A stretch of DNA of 58,161 nt from an uncultured Caulobacterales bacterium (GTDB lineage: Bacteria; Pseudomonadota; Alphaproteobacteria; Caulobacterales; Caulobacteraceae). The stretch spans positions 1-58,161 of the forward strand of contig CAIMFV010000008.1 in NCBI GenBank assembly GCA_903840435.1, written 5' to 3'. The translations under genes and the position numbers were made by a program. Under the pieces are notes generated by a model, which worked only from the letters and a program-made list of their open reading frames with translations, did not search any database and was not told the DNA's origin. Below, piece after piece: positions 25,624 through 35,135 of the stretch (position 1 is the first letter of the stretch; the number at the start of each line of letters is the position of its first letter).

Positions 25624-26642
25624 TCATCGACTGTCACGGACATTACACAACCGCGCCCAAGGCCCATGACGACTGGCGGGAGGCGCAAAAGGCCGCCTTC
25701 AAGGCCGGCGGCGATGTGGACCCGGCCTATCCGGCCATCTCCGACGACGAGATCCGTGCGAGCCTGGAGGCCAATCAACTGCGTCTGCTGCGCGAGCGCG
25801 GTGCGGACATGACGATTTTTTCCCCACGCGCCTCGACCATGGCCCACCATGTGGGGAATGAAGCGGTCAGTCAGGCCTGGACGCGGCGCTGCAATGACCT
25901 GATCAAGCGGGTTGTTGATCTCTATCCGGAGGTGTTCATCGGCGTCTGCCAATTGCCCCAATCGCCCGGCGTGTCGGTGGCCCATTCCATCGCCGAGTTA
26001 GAGCGCTGTGTGACCGAGCTGGGCTTTGTCGGTTGCAACCTAAACCCCGATCCCTCCGGCGGGCACTGGACCGCGCCGCCTCTGACCGACCGGGCGTGGT
26101 ATCCCTTTTTCGAGAAGATGGTCGAGCTCGACGTTCCGGCCATGATCCACGTCTCCGGCAGTTGCAACGCCAACTTCCACGCCACAGGCGCCCACTATAT
26201 CAACGCCGACACCACCGCCTTCATGCAGTTTCTGGAGGGGGATCTGTTCAAGGACTTCCCGACCCTGCGCTTCATCATCCCCCATGGCGGCGGCGCGGTT
26301 CCCTATCACTGGGGCCGTTACCGAGGCCTTGCCGACATGCTCAAAAAGCCGCCGCTGCGCGAGCACGTGATGCGCAACGTCTATTTCGACACCTGCGTCT
26401 ATCACCAGCCGGGAATCGACCTGTTGTTCCGGGTCATTGACCTCGACAATATCCTGTTCGGCTCAGAAATGGTCGGCGCGGTGCGGGGGATTGACCCAGA
26501 GACCGGCAACTATTTCGATGACACCAAGCGCTATATTGACGCCCTGCCCCTCTCGGACGCCGACAAACAGAAGGTCTTTTCCAGCAATGCGCGCCGCGTC
26601 TATCCAAGGCTCGACGCCCGCCTGAAGGCGCGGGGGCTATAG
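25620..26642 (+). CDS. ligJ: 4-oxalomesaconate hydratase (GalB/LigJ type amidohydrolase)
   Basis: 340 residues, the usual LigJ length. MIIDCHGHYTT gives the H-x-H zinc ligands (His6, His8); AMIHVSGSCN, IIPHGGGAVPYHWGRYRG and NILFGSEMVGA (Glu in place of the usual Asp) follow LigJ closely. It adds water to 4-oxalomesaconate (or its tautomer) giving 4-carboxy-4-hydroxy-2-oxoadipate. Note that Pseudomonas GalB belongs to another fold; this is the sphingomonad/Rhodopseudomonas type. Starts at ATGA overlap with the dehydrogenase stop. Ends six bases into the convergent transporter gene. Confidence 0.9.
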   Translation: MIIDCHGHYTTAPKAHDDWREAQKAAFKAGGDVDPAYPAISDDEIRASLEANQLRLLRERGADMTIFSPRASTMAHHVGNEAVSQAWTRRCNDLIKRVVDLYPEVFIGVCQLPQSPGVSVAHSIAELERCVTELGFVGCNLNPDPSGGHWTAPPLTDRAWYPFFEKMVELDVPAMIHVSGSCNANFHATGAHYINADTTAFMQFLEGDLFKDFPTLRFIIPHGGGAVPYHWGRYRGLADMLKKPPLREHVMRNVYFDTCVYHQPGIDLLFRVIDLDNILFGSEMVGAVRGIDPETGNYFDDTKRYIDALPLSDADKQKVFSSNARRVYPRLDARLKARGL

Positions 26643-27827
26643 GCGATCTGACGCCTCGTAGGGCTTGACGAAGTTGGCGGCGATGGCTGTCGTCAAAAGG
26701 GGCGCGCAAAACATTGCGAATACCCCGACCAGCGGTAATCCTTGGCCCAGTCCCCAACCGCCGATAATCGGACCCAGTACCGCGCCCAGCCTCCCGATCC
26801 CCATGGCCCAGCCAAGCCCGGTAGCGCGCGCCTCCGGCGGATAGGCGCTGGCGGTGACGGGATAGATGGCGTTGACCCCGCCCTGCAAGGTAACGCCTAT
26901 AGCGAAGCTGACCGCCAGGACGCCTGCGACCGACAGGTGACCTGCGCCAAAGACCAAGAACAACCCCGCCGCCAATACCAGTAGAACGGCGAGCGATCTG
27001 CGGATGTCAAAGCGCAAGGCGGCGATGCTGACCAACACCGTGCCAATGACTGCCCCGCCATTATAACAGGCGCTGGCGATGATCGCCTGGGTATGGGGTA
27101 ACCCGGCCTGGATCGCCAGCTTTGTAATCCAGCTGGCGATGAAGTAGAGGGCCATGAACCCGCCAATGGTGCAAATCCACAACCGGACCGAGGTTGCCGT
27201 TCGGGCGCCGCCGATGGCCTGGACGATTGAGTATTTGTGGGGGCTGGCGGCTTCTGGCGCCTCAGGCAGGAGTGCATAACAGATCGGAATAAGACCAAGG
27301 GTCAAGCCGCCCGCAGTCAGGAAAATCGCCTGCCAGCCATAGATCGGCAAGGCCCAAGCGGTGATAAAGCCCGCGATCATCGCCCCGACCGGATAGCCCG
27401 CCTGGGGTAGACCCACAGCCATGTTGCGATAGCGCTCAGGGGCAAACCCCGCCGATAGGGCGGAGAGACTGGCGAGCAGCGTGCCAATGCCGATCCCAAC
27501 AAACAGGCGTGCGACTGACAACCCGACGATATCGGCGGCAAAGGCACTGGCGATCATCGCCAGGCCCATCAGCAGGAGGGCAGCCAACAGCACCGGACGC
27601 CGACCGAGACGATCTGCCAGGGGCGCCAGCGCCAGCCCGCCCAGCGCCATACCGGCAAGACCCGCGCTGAATGCGATAGAAAAGGCCTCTGTATTAAGTC
27701 TATAGAGCTTCTGAAGGACTGGAGAAACATAGGTCAATGTAAATATATTGACGCCATCAAACATGTTTAAAACAAAACACAGTAGCGTTACACCCCGCGC
27801 AGGCAAACTCCATTTCTGACTATCCAT
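26637..27827 (-). CDS. MFS transporter, aromatic acid:H+ symporter type
   Basis: 396 residues, 12 predicted helices. Start taken at ATG 27827 with GAGGGCGGG upstream; the ATG 21 bases earlier has no ribosome site. LADRLGRRPVLL between helices 2 and 3 is the MFS A-motif. The AAHS family (PcaK, GalT) imports protocatechuate, gallate and related acids. Convergent with the hydratase and inside the gallate locus, so gallate is the likely cargo. The Asp in helix 1 (LNMFDGVNIF) is typical of AAHS. Confidence 0.8.
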   Translation of the reverse strand: MDSQKWSLPARGVTLLCFVLNMFDGVNIFTLTYVSPVLQKLYRLNTEAFSIAFSAGLAGMALGGLALAPLADRLGRRPVLLAALLLMGLAMIASAFAADIVGLSVARLFVGIGIGTLLASLSALSAGFAPERYRNMAVGLPQAGYPVGAMIAGFITAWALPIYGWQAIFLTAGGLTLGLIPICYALLPEAPEAASPHKYSIVQAIGGARTATSVRLWICTIGGFMALYFIASWITKLAIQAGLPHTQAIIASACYNGGAVIGTVLVSIAALRFDIRRSLAVLLVLAAGLFLVFGAGHLSVAGVLAVSFAIGVTLQGGVNAIYPVTASAYPPEARATGLGWAMGIGRLGAVLGPIIGGWGLGQGLPLVGVFAMFCAPLLTTAIAANFVKPYEASDRL

Positions 27828-27913
27828 TTTAAACCCGCCCTCTTTCATGTTTATTATTGCAATTTTCCTGATGTTTCGACACAGTGCACGGAAAAATCAG
27901 GACTGAATTGAAA

Positions 27914-28396
27914 ATGACCAGACAAGATTTTCCGACGCTGGGTGCGGCCCTGTCGGCGGGCGTCCCAGGTGGACTGTTCGGCGGGGTCTGCATCTGGATT
28001 TATGAAGCACTGGTCTGGGTCGGCGCGCAACACCTGTTGCCGCTTGCTGGCATTCCGGCCAACGCTGTGGGGTTGGTATTTGGCAAAGCCGTGCAGGCGG
28101 GGCTCGGCCCCGTCGCGATGATCCTGGGAACGGCAATCCACTTTAGCTTTGCCGCCCTTTGGGGCGTCGGGTTTGCGCTTCTCTGGCCTGCCCTGCGCCG
28201 CCGAGGTGTCGAGGCGACCCTGGCCGCGCTGGGTTGGGCGGTCATCGCCTGGGTGGTCATGCATGGGGCGATCAGCCTCGTCTCGTCCAACCATCCGAAC
28301 TATCTCGATCCGAACGTCGTGATCGGTGGGGTGATGTCGCACATCGTCTTCACCGTCGCGATGGCGGGGGTGGTCAAGCGCCGTATGGCGCGGTGA
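27914..28396 (+). CDS. Small integral membrane protein of unknown function
   Basis: 160 residues with four hydrophobic helices and HPNYLDPNVVIGGVMSHIVF before the last one. Start at ATG 27914; the GTG at 27884 adds a charged, unlikely leader. Divergent from the AAHS transporter (86-base gap) and convergent with a LysR gene. I do not recognise a named family. It may be unrelated to gallate use. Confidence 0.6.
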   Translation: MTRQDFPTLGAALSAGVPGGLFGGVCIWIYEALVWVGAQHLLPLAGIPANAVGLVFGKAVQAGLGPVAMILGTAIHFSFAALWGVGFALLWPALRRRGVEATLAALGWAVIAWVVMHGAISLVSSNHPNYLDPNVVIGGVMSHIVFTVAMAGVVKRRMAR

Positions 28397-28421
28397 CGAA
28401 GAGGCACCTCGCTGAGCCATT

Positions 28422-29324
28422 TCAGGCCGCGCCATAACGGCTCCGGAAAATGTCGATCAGAATCTCGCCAAGCACCCGCGCCCGATCGCTGACCGGCGAG
28501 GTGGAGGGATGGATCAGGCCGAAGGACGAGGTCACGCCAGGGGTCCAGGGACGGTGCTCCACCCGCTTGGGCGGCATGGCGTCGAGCCAGAGGCGGTCGA
28601 CTACGGTAATCCCGACGCCCTCCGCCGCCATCTGGCAGGCCGACAGACCCGTATCGGTCTCACAGGCAAGGTTTAGCCGAACCGCCGCCTGATCCAAGGC
28701 CTGATCCAGTTGACGTCGCAACAGCGTGAAGGTGTTCAGCGCCACAAACGGGTAATCGCCAAACGCCTCCACGGGAACCACAGCCAATTTCGACAGGGGA
28801 TGGCCGAGCGGCATCACGACCACCGTATCGACCTGGGCGAGCGGGGTCGTGCTAATCGACGGGGCGTCGAAGGGGAGAGACGCGATGCCAATGTCGAAAT
28901 TGTGGAACGAGATCCACCGCCCCATGGACGACCGCGTCACCAGCTCGAGCGAGAACTCCCCACTCGGAAAGCGCTTACGATAGCGGGCCAGAGCCTCTGG
29001 CATAACCGTATAGGACGCATAGGGCGGCGCTATCACGCGAAGCTGGGCGTCCGCTTCTAGCCGCAACTCCTCGGCGACTTGCTTGATGTTATCGAGGCCG
29101 TCGAGGGCGCGCAGCACCTCCTGATAGAAGCGGTGAGCCCGCGCGGTCGGAACAAGACGTCGGCGCTCTCGGTCGAACAGCGGAAAGCCAATCTCTTCCT
29201 CCAGTTGCGCGATCAGGCGGCTGAGCTGCGGTTGAGTGCGGCCGAGGCGGTCGGCAGCCGCAGCGGTGGACCCGCCCTCCATCACGGCGCGGAAGGCTCT
29301 CAGCCCCTGAACTGCAATCGCCAT
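28422..29324 (-). CDS. LysR-family regulator at the end of the tannase-gallate dioxygenase operon
   Basis: 300 residues. HTH at residues ~5-65 (LRAFRAVMEGGSTAAAADRLG, then QPQLSRLIAQLEEEIG); the effector domain follows. It begins 38 bases after the gallate dioxygenase stop on the same strand, so it is probably co-transcribed with the TonB receptor, tannase and dioxygenase. The locus thus has two LysR regulators, one per strand. Effector unknown. Confidence 0.8.
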   Translation of the reverse strand: MAIAVQGLRAFRAVMEGGSTAAAADRLGRTQPQLSRLIAQLEEEIGFPLFDRERRRLVPTARAHRFYQEVLRALDGLDNIKQVAEELRLEADAQLRVIAPPYASYTVMPEALARYRKRFPSGEFSLELVTRSSMGRWISFHNFDIGIASLPFDAPSISTTPLAQVDTVVVMPLGHPLSKLAVVPVEAFGDYPFVALNTFTLLRRQLDQALDQAAVRLNLACETDTGLSACQMAAEGVGITVVDRLWLDAMPPKRVEHRPWTPGVTSSFGLIHPSTSPVSDRARVLGEILIDIFRSRYGAA

Positions 29325-29362
29325 GGCGCGCCCCTTCCGTCTTTAGGACATGAACCTCCGGT

Positions 29363-30595
29363 TTAGCGGCCCACGCCGTATTGGATGGAAGCGTTTCGCG
29401 TTTTCTGGAAGGTATCGAGCGTTTCGCCCCGCATGGCCGCATAGACGTGCAGATTGGACACGCCGACGACCGCCGCAAGCTTTTCGAGCACGAAGAAGAT
29501 CGCGCCGTAATGGATCAGGCCACGCCAGTCCCGGCGGCTAACGAGACCGATTTCTTCCGCCGTGAGGCCCGCCGCCGACATCAAACCCGTCTCGTCAGCC
29601 AGGAATTGTCGGCGATGTTCCGGATCGATGAGCGCGTGCAAGAACCGGTTCAGCCGGTAGCCCCGCGCGCTGCGGTCCAGCGTATAGGGATAGGTGCCCG
29701 CGAGCGCTTCAGCCCCGGCGAGTTGGCCATCAACGAAGCCGCCCTCATGCTGGTGCGGCTCGACATCTTCCCAGAGACCGGTCGCGATGGCGGTCATCGA
29801 CGGCAGATAATAGGTGCGATGCAGGCGGCGAACAGTCTTCCCCATCGCCCCGCGCATGATCAGCCACATGATGACTTCCGCCCCTTCCAAGCCGCCGCGC
29901 TCGGCATACTGGGCGTGGGAGAGCTGGGTCAGAGCCTCTGGGTCTGTTTCGAGCAGGTCGAGGAATTCGTGATCCCAGGTCGGGTTATTAAAACCGCAGC
30001 GCTCCCCGTGCACCTGATGCGACAACCCACCTGTGGCCACAATGGCAACCTTGAGATCTTCCGGATAGGCAGCGATGGCCCGTCGCAGAGCCTGACCGAG
30101 CCGGTAACAGCGGCGCGCCGTGGGAATCGGGAACTGCAAGACCCCAACCTGCAGCGGCACCACCTGCCAGGCCCAAGGTGCGTCTTGGGCCTTCAACATC
30201 GACAGAGGCGAAAAACACCCATGGTCTAAAGGCTTATCCCGAAAGAAAGATAGGTCGAATTCATCCGCCATCAGGCTTGCGCCGAGCCCGCGAGCAAGTT
30301 TTGCGGCGCCGGGTAGGTCGGCGATGTCGCGCGGGCCCCCGCCCTCGTCCGCTGGCGCGTACCGGTCGTCGACGCCCAGAGCGAAAGCCGAATAGTGGTC
30401 GAAGAAGAACGAGGTGATGTGGTCGTTATAGATGGTCAGCAAAACATCCGGCTGCTTCGCCTCCAGCCAGTCACGAATGGGACCATAGGCTTCAAAAATC
30501 GGACGCCAGACCGGATCGGCGGACAAGGACCGGTCCCGGGCAAAGCCGATGGTTGGCGTGTGGGAGGTGGCAATCGCGCCGATAATTCGGGCCAT
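29363..30595 (-). CDS. galA: Gallate dioxygenase (GalA/DesB type, fused LigB-LigA)
   Basis: 410 residues from ATG 30595, where the conserved start ARIIGAIATSHTPTIG begins; the frame is open upstream but that part overlaps the tannase 3' end. Residues 1-~280 form the LigB-like catalytic domain with His12 and His59, the positions of the iron ligands in DesB, and Glu240 in GLEGAEVIMW as candidate third ligand; His125 and His193 fit the acid/base histidines. The C-terminal ~120 residues are LigA-like. It opens the gallate ring between C4 and C5 to 4-oxalomesaconate. Confidence 0.9.
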   Translation of the reverse strand: MARIIGAIATSHTPTIGFARDRSLSADPVWRPIFEAYGPIRDWLEAKQPDVLLTIYNDHITSFFFDHYSAFALGVDDRYAPADEGGGPRDIADLPGAAKLARGLGASLMADEFDLSFFRDKPLDHGCFSPLSMLKAQDAPWAWQVVPLQVGVLQFPIPTARRCYRLGQALRRAIAAYPEDLKVAIVATGGLSHQVHGERCGFNNPTWDHEFLDLLETDPEALTQLSHAQYAERGGLEGAEVIMWLIMRGAMGKTVRRLHRTYYLPSMTAIATGLWEDVEPHQHEGGFVDGQLAGAEALAGTYPYTLDRSARGYRLNRFLHALIDPEHRRQFLADETGLMSAAGLTAEEIGLVSRRDWRGLIHYGAIFFVLEKLAAVVGVSNLHVYAAMRGETLDTFQKTRNASIQYGVGR

Positions 30596-30671
30596 ATGTC
30601 GTCTACCTAAAAAGTCTTCGGGCGCCAGAGCGCAGGAACCGCGAAGCGCGAACGGCGAAAGTCCTGCAGCA

Positions 30672-32426
30672 TCAGTGGCAAACCAGTTCGCCGTCAACCG
30701 CCTCGCACAGCTTGTGGAAGCCTGGCACCATGAACCGCGCGCCGTCCCAATCATAGCTTTCCGGGTCCGGCGTGATCGGCGCGGCGGGACCAAAGCTAGA
30801 GGCCTGATCTGGCGAGCCCTTGCCGTCCCACTTGGCAAGGGTCGGATAGGCGAAAACCGGACGGGTCCTGGTGATCGGCAGAGGCGGAAGCTCGCCCATT
30901 GGCGGCGGCCCCATATCCTTCATCGGCGGCGCACCAGGGGGCGGTCCGGGCGGCGGGCCATTCATCGGATCAAAGGCGGGGTGACCGGCGATGATCTGCT
31001 CTGGCGCGGTGCCACCTTCAACCCACGCCATCAGGGGCGTCAGAATGTCGAACTGGCTGGTCCCATCCCCACCGCCGCAGTGATAGAGGCCGGGAAAGAG
31101 GAACAGGCGCACAAAAGTGTCTGCCTTTTCAGCCCCAAGCTGGCTGCGCACGGCATGCAGGAAGGCAATGGTATTGATTGGCGAGATGTGCGGGTCGCTC
31201 CAGCCGTGCCACAGGATCAGCTTGCCCCCCTGGCTCTGGAAGCCGGACAGGTCGGTATCGGTTGCGTCATAGAGCGGATGGAGATCATTTAACCGGTCGA
31301 AGGTCGCGCGATCAAAACGAAAGTCCTTTAGCGTATAGCTCGCATCCGGATTGGTCGGGAAGGACAGATATTTCAAGGTTCCGAGTGCTGCCCCGTCGCT
31401 CATCACCTGCCCGGTTGGCGAGTCAGGAACATAGACGCCGCGCCAAGCAAGCTCCGATCCGACCTGTGGCCCGCCAATGGTGAAGTGATGGCCTTGCCCA
31501 TCCGTGGGTCCAGCGTAGAATTTCTGGGCGACACCAACTTCTTCAGCTGTCAGGCAATTTTCGTCCACGCTCTGCCCGAGCTTGCACTGGGCGTCAGCCG
31601 GATCGAAATGGCAGGCCCTCGGATCGGTGATCTGTCCGTCCTTTAACCCGTCGAGGACGTCGCAGCTTGCCAAGGCGGCACCGTGCAGGGCGGGAAGCTT
31701 GGACGAAATGAGGATGGCGGTCCCATCGGCCCGGTGGTTCGAAAGGTACATCCAGGCATGGTAGAAGCTGTTCTGCACTTGAAAGTTCATGGCCGGGGCG
31801 CCAGCCGCCACGCCATTAAAGTCCTGCGGAAACCGCTCTACCTCCATCAGGGCCTCTCGCCCGCCATCGGAGCAACCGGAGAAGTATGAAAACTTCGCGG
31901 ACTGACCATAATATTTGCGGATCAGCGCCTTGGCTGCGAGCGCCGTCAGATGAACCCCGCGATAGGCGAAATCTATCCGGGCTTGCGGATCAGTCCCGAA
32001 GGAGCCATCGCCCATAGCGCGGCCCTGATGGCCCATGTCGGTGGAGGCCAGCGCGACTGCATTGTCTTTGATGGCGGTGCAGGTGTCGGCATGCTCAACA
32101 CGAACATCCAGCACACCGCAAAGCCCGCCGCAGCCGGTCTGAAGGTAGCGTTGCGTCCATCCGCTGACGGGCAAGCGAAGCTCGAAACGGATCTGCGGGG
32201 CAATCGTCCCCTTGATTTGGCAAAAGCGCGCGCCGCGGATAGGTGCTTCAACCGCGCTTTGGATCGCGACCGCAGCACCAACCTCGGCATCGATTCCCGG
32301 CTGAGCAAGGCTGGCGCAAGTCACCGCCGGGGCGATTGGCGCAAGGGATTGTGGCGAGGCGGAGACGGCTGTGGTGCCGAAGGCGACCAGGGCGAGACCG
32401 ATGATCAGGGCAAGAGGCTTTATCAT
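30672..32426 (-). CDS. Exported tannase (tannase/feruloyl esterase family)
   Basis: 584 residues from ATG 32426 with signal peptide (KPLALIIGLALVAFGTTAVSA). The CS-D-HC signature of the family is complete: Cys185-Ser186 in GCSDGGRE, Asp411 in WHGWSDP, His449-Cys450 in GLYHCGGG; the two Cys would form the disulfide that aligns Ser and His. It hydrolyses galloyl or feruloyl esters; with gallate dioxygenase directly downstream, tannin or gallate-ester cleavage is by far the likeliest. Odd: a Pro/Gly/Met-rich insert at residues ~488-518. Confidence 0.88.
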   Translation of the reverse strand: MIKPLALIIGLALVAFGTTAVSASPQSLAPIAPAVTCASLAQPGIDAEVGAAVAIQSAVEAPIRGARFCQIKGTIAPQIRFELRLPVSGWTQRYLQTGCGGLCGVLDVRVEHADTCTAIKDNAVALASTDMGHQGRAMGDGSFGTDPQARIDFAYRGVHLTALAAKALIRKYYGQSAKFSYFSGCSDGGREALMEVERFPQDFNGVAAGAPAMNFQVQNSFYHAWMYLSNHRADGTAILISSKLPALHGAALASCDVLDGLKDGQITDPRACHFDPADAQCKLGQSVDENCLTAEEVGVAQKFYAGPTDGQGHHFTIGGPQVGSELAWRGVYVPDSPTGQVMSDGAALGTLKYLSFPTNPDASYTLKDFRFDRATFDRLNDLHPLYDATDTDLSGFQSQGGKLILWHGWSDPHISPINTIAFLHAVRSQLGAEKADTFVRLFLFPGLYHCGGGDGTSQFDILTPLMAWVEGGTAPEQIIAGHPAFDPMNGPPPGPPPGAPPMKDMGPPPMGELPPLPITRTRPVFAYPTLAKWDGKGSPDQASSFGPAAPITPDPESYDWDGARFMVPGFHKLCEAVDGELVCH

Positions 32427-32481
32427 CACAGCTCCATCGTTCAGACGCGGGCCGGGCCGACGCTTCGCCGACGCCCTGAGG

Positions 32482-32513
32482 AAAAGTCGGCCCGGACCAC
32501 AGGGATCCGGGCC
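32482..32513 (-). terminator. Factor-independent terminator or attenuator between TonB receptor and tannase
   Basis: On the minus strand GGCCCGGA and TCCGGGCC form a perfect 8-bp stem with a 9-base loop (32513 down to 32489), followed by GACTTTT. It lies after the receptor stop (32549) and before the tannase start, so it could lower tannase expression relative to the receptor. A second small stem (CGCGTC/GACGCG, 32521-32537) precedes it. Confidence 0.55.
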
Positions 32514-32548
32514 TAAGACGCGCGTCACACAGACGCGACCGGGGAGAC

Positions 32549-34840
32549 CTAGTACTTGAGACCGACCCGCACACCCATCATGCGCGGCTCGGAAACTGCG
32601 GCCGACGCACCATTGACCACGCCCGCTACGCTTGGCGCCCCATAGCTCTCGGCCTGCATCTTGTCCTCAATGTTGTGGATATAGCCTTGCACCGTCACCT
32701 TACCATTGGACGAGGTCCAGTTGGCGGTTAGGTCGGTACGGCTATAGGCCTTTTGCTCGTACTGAATGGCGGCAACGAAGTCCGACAGCTTGTAGGAGGT
32801 CGAGTATTTCGTTCCAACCCGCAACTGCAAGGTGGAGCCGTCGGCGAAGTCGAAGGTGTGGCTATAGCCGAGATGCAGCACGGCGGCGGGCGTCTTGTCG
32901 AGAGACTTACCCGACCAGTCCACATTGGCGAGGCCGCCTGTGAGGAACTTCTTGTACTGCGAGCCTTCTAAAGCGAGCGAGCCATCGACCACATCGACCG
33001 GTGAAAGCTTGGCGGTAAACTCGTTCTCCCATCCATAGATTTCCGTCGCCGCCGAGCGTGTGGCGAGCACGGGTGACGGTCCAACGAAGATCAGGCTCGA
33101 GATCTGATCGCTGGAATAGTCGTAGTAAAACAAAGCCGAAGTCAGCCGGACATTGGCCATGGGCGAGCCCTTATAGCCAGCCTCATAGGCGGTCATGGCT
33201 TCTGGCGCATAGGTCGCGCCATTGGCTGCGGTAGCGAAGTCATTAAAGCCACCCGCCTTATAGCCTGTGGCGACGGAAGCGTAGAAGAGGGTTGACGGGT
33301 TGAGTTGCGCGTTCAGCCCGACGCGATAGGTGACCTTGGACGCTGCCTCATGTCCATTGTTCGGAGTGCCCACGCAATCATTCGGCGCCTGACACGGATT
33401 ACCGTTCGGATCGAGCCAAGGCTTGCCGCTCGGCATTTGCTGCCAAGGCGCGGCGAAGGTGCCGACGCGGGTCACTTCGTCATGGGCGTCACGCAGGCCA
33501 CCAATAACGCTCCACACATCCGTCAGGTGCAAGGTCGCCTGACCGAACACGCCAGAGGTCTCATGGGTCGTGGTGTTCAAGGGGTCGATCCCATTGACGC
33601 TCTTGGCCAGGGTGGGGTCGGCATAGGGGGCGTTCCAATTGTGGTCGCTCTCATGGATCTGCTCCTTGTACCAATTGGCGCCGATCACCCAATCCAGCCG
33701 GCCCTTTTCGGCATTGGAGAAGCGCACCTCGTGGGAGTCGGTCGCAAAGCGGCCGCGATAGTCTCTCCACGCATAGCTCGCAGCCGGCCCCGGAAATGCG
33801 ACCGGCGGGAAGAAGCCCGGCTCGTTCGCCGCGCCATTGCCGTATGGGTCAGTATTTCCAGACGTCCGGTCATGGGCTGTATAGAGGAGCCGCGCACCGT
33901 CATAGGTCATATGCACAAAGCCGAGATCGGCATTGAATTCAGCGTTCAGATTATCGAACCGATCATTGATATGACCGCCGAAGGGATTTCCGTAAACCGA
34001 GCGCTGCGACGCACCAGAGCCGCTGATCACCCGATTCCATACGGCCTGGGTCTGGCCAACCCCGCCGACCGCGCCGGTCGTGTAGGTAAGTAAAAGGCTG
34101 GCGCTGGGCATGAGTTTATACAGCGCCGAAATGCGCGCGGTTTGGTCATGCTGGTCATTGCGCGGGGTCGAGCCGTCTGTGGGCTTCAGATAGCCGTCCC
34201 GGTCGTTGGAATTGCCAGCGATGCGGATGGCCAGCTGGTCATTAACGGGCAGGTTGATCACAGCATCGGCGCGACGGGCATTGTAGTTGCCATATTCAAA
34301 GTCGCCGCTCGCTGCGAATTGCGATTTCGGTTTGTTGGTGATGACATTGATCGCGCCGCCGGTCGAGCTCTTGCCATAGAGTGTGCCCTGAGGGCCGCGC
34401 AGCACCTCGACCCGGTCCACGTCAAAGAAGCTCAAGCCCTCTTCGATGGGACGGCCGATTGGAATTCCGTCGACGTTAAACGCGATGCCCTGATCGCCTT
34501 TGGACGTATTGTCGGTTGAGGTTACGCCGCGAATATTGATGTTCACGCCGAAACCGTCGCGACCCATGGTCACGCCGGGCGCGATGTTCTGGATGTCGGA
34601 AATGCTCACCACGCCCGCAGTTTTCAGCATGTCGCCGTTGAAGGCGCTGAGCGCCACCGGCGTCCGTGAGGCAAGTTCAGACTTCTTTTCAGCGGTGACG
34701 ACAACTTCCTGCACCGTATTGTCGGCGGCAGCGCTGGCGGACGCGGCGGCGTCAGCAAAGGCTGGCGTGGTGCTGGCCATGGCAAGCGTGGCACAGATGG
34801 CCGTGCTGGCGAGCGTCAGCGCACGGTGACGGTAGGTCAT
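32549..34840 (-). CDS. TonB-dependent outer-membrane receptor, probably for galloyl compounds
   Basis: 763 residues with signal peptide ending near AFA-DAAA. TonB box-like NTVQEVVVTAEKK, then plug domain with NINIRGV, FNVDGIPIGR, VDRVEVLRGPQGTLYGKSSTGGAINVIT, and a 22-strand barrel ending in the aromatic VGLKY, as expected for BAM recognition. The class is siderophore/FecA-like rather than the Xanthomonas-Caulobacter sugar class at 46218. Being first in the tannase-dioxygenase transcript it likely imports gallate esters or tannin fragments. Confidence 0.85.
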   Translation of the reverse strand: MTYRHRALTLASTAICATLAMASTTPAFADAAASASAAADNTVQEVVVTAEKKSELASRTPVALSAFNGDMLKTAGVVSISDIQNIAPGVTMGRDGFGVNINIRGVTSTDNTSKGDQGIAFNVDGIPIGRPIEEGLSFFDVDRVEVLRGPQGTLYGKSSTGGAINVITNKPKSQFAASGDFEYGNYNARRADAVINLPVNDQLAIRIAGNSNDRDGYLKPTDGSTPRNDQHDQTARISALYKLMPSASLLLTYTTGAVGGVGQTQAVWNRVISGSGASQRSVYGNPFGGHINDRFDNLNAEFNADLGFVHMTYDGARLLYTAHDRTSGNTDPYGNGAANEPGFFPPVAFPGPAASYAWRDYRGRFATDSHEVRFSNAEKGRLDWVIGANWYKEQIHESDHNWNAPYADPTLAKSVNGIDPLNTTTHETSGVFGQATLHLTDVWSVIGGLRDAHDEVTRVGTFAAPWQQMPSGKPWLDPNGNPCQAPNDCVGTPNNGHEAASKVTYRVGLNAQLNPSTLFYASVATGYKAGGFNDFATAANGATYAPEAMTAYEAGYKGSPMANVRLTSALFYYDYSSDQISSLIFVGPSPVLATRSAATEIYGWENEFTAKLSPVDVVDGSLALEGSQYKKFLTGGLANVDWSGKSLDKTPAAVLHLGYSHTFDFADGSTLQLRVGTKYSTSYKLSDFVAAIQYEQKAYSRTDLTANWTSSNGKVTVQGYIHNIEDKMQAESYGAPSVAGVVNGASAAVSEPRMMGVRVGLKY

Positions 34841-34898
34841 AGCGAATTCCCCCTATTGCGTTTTTCCTTCGGTGCCGGACATCCCGACCCCACAAGAT

Positions 34899-34912
34899 TT
34901 GATTGAAATCAA
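34899..34912. promoter_or_regulatory. Short dyad upstream of the TonB receptor gene
   Basis: TTGATTGAAATCAA has arms TTGAT/ATCAA with a 4-base centre, 59 bases upstream of the receptor ATG. It could be a regulator site for one of the LysR proteins, but AT-rich short dyads arise by chance. The remaining ~200 bases of the divergent gap up to the pectin operator show nothing else. Confidence 0.25.
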
Positions 34913-35113
34913 TTTAGGAGAGGAGAGTTCGAAGGAAAAATGCATATATCGAAAGACTTGATGCGCTCAACGCATGTTTCGTCTGCATCATCCATGGGGC
35001 TTGGCGTCAACGGTTGGGGGGCTCCTTCAGCCGCCAAATTGGAGCCATTCCCAAGAATTTAAAGGCCAGTGGGAGCTTAAGCCTGGGAAAGCAATTGCCC
35101 TTGCTTCAGCATT

Positions 35114-35127
35114 TGCCACCGGTTACC
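35114..35127. promoter_or_regulatory. Pectin-regulon operator 1 (uxaC)
   Basis: TGCCACCGGTTACC, 10 of 14 matches to TGACACCGGTGTCA, core ACCGGT at 35118-35123. It ends 8 bases before the uronate isomerase ATG, so it must overlap the transcription start. Confidence 0.65.
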
Positions 35128-35135
35128 TTAATTGA

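Noticed and set aside
27866-27902. TCCTGAT...ATCAGGA inverted repeat between the AAHS transporter and the membrane protein
   Set aside because: Only 7-bp arms with a 23-base loop; below what I would call an operator without more copies.
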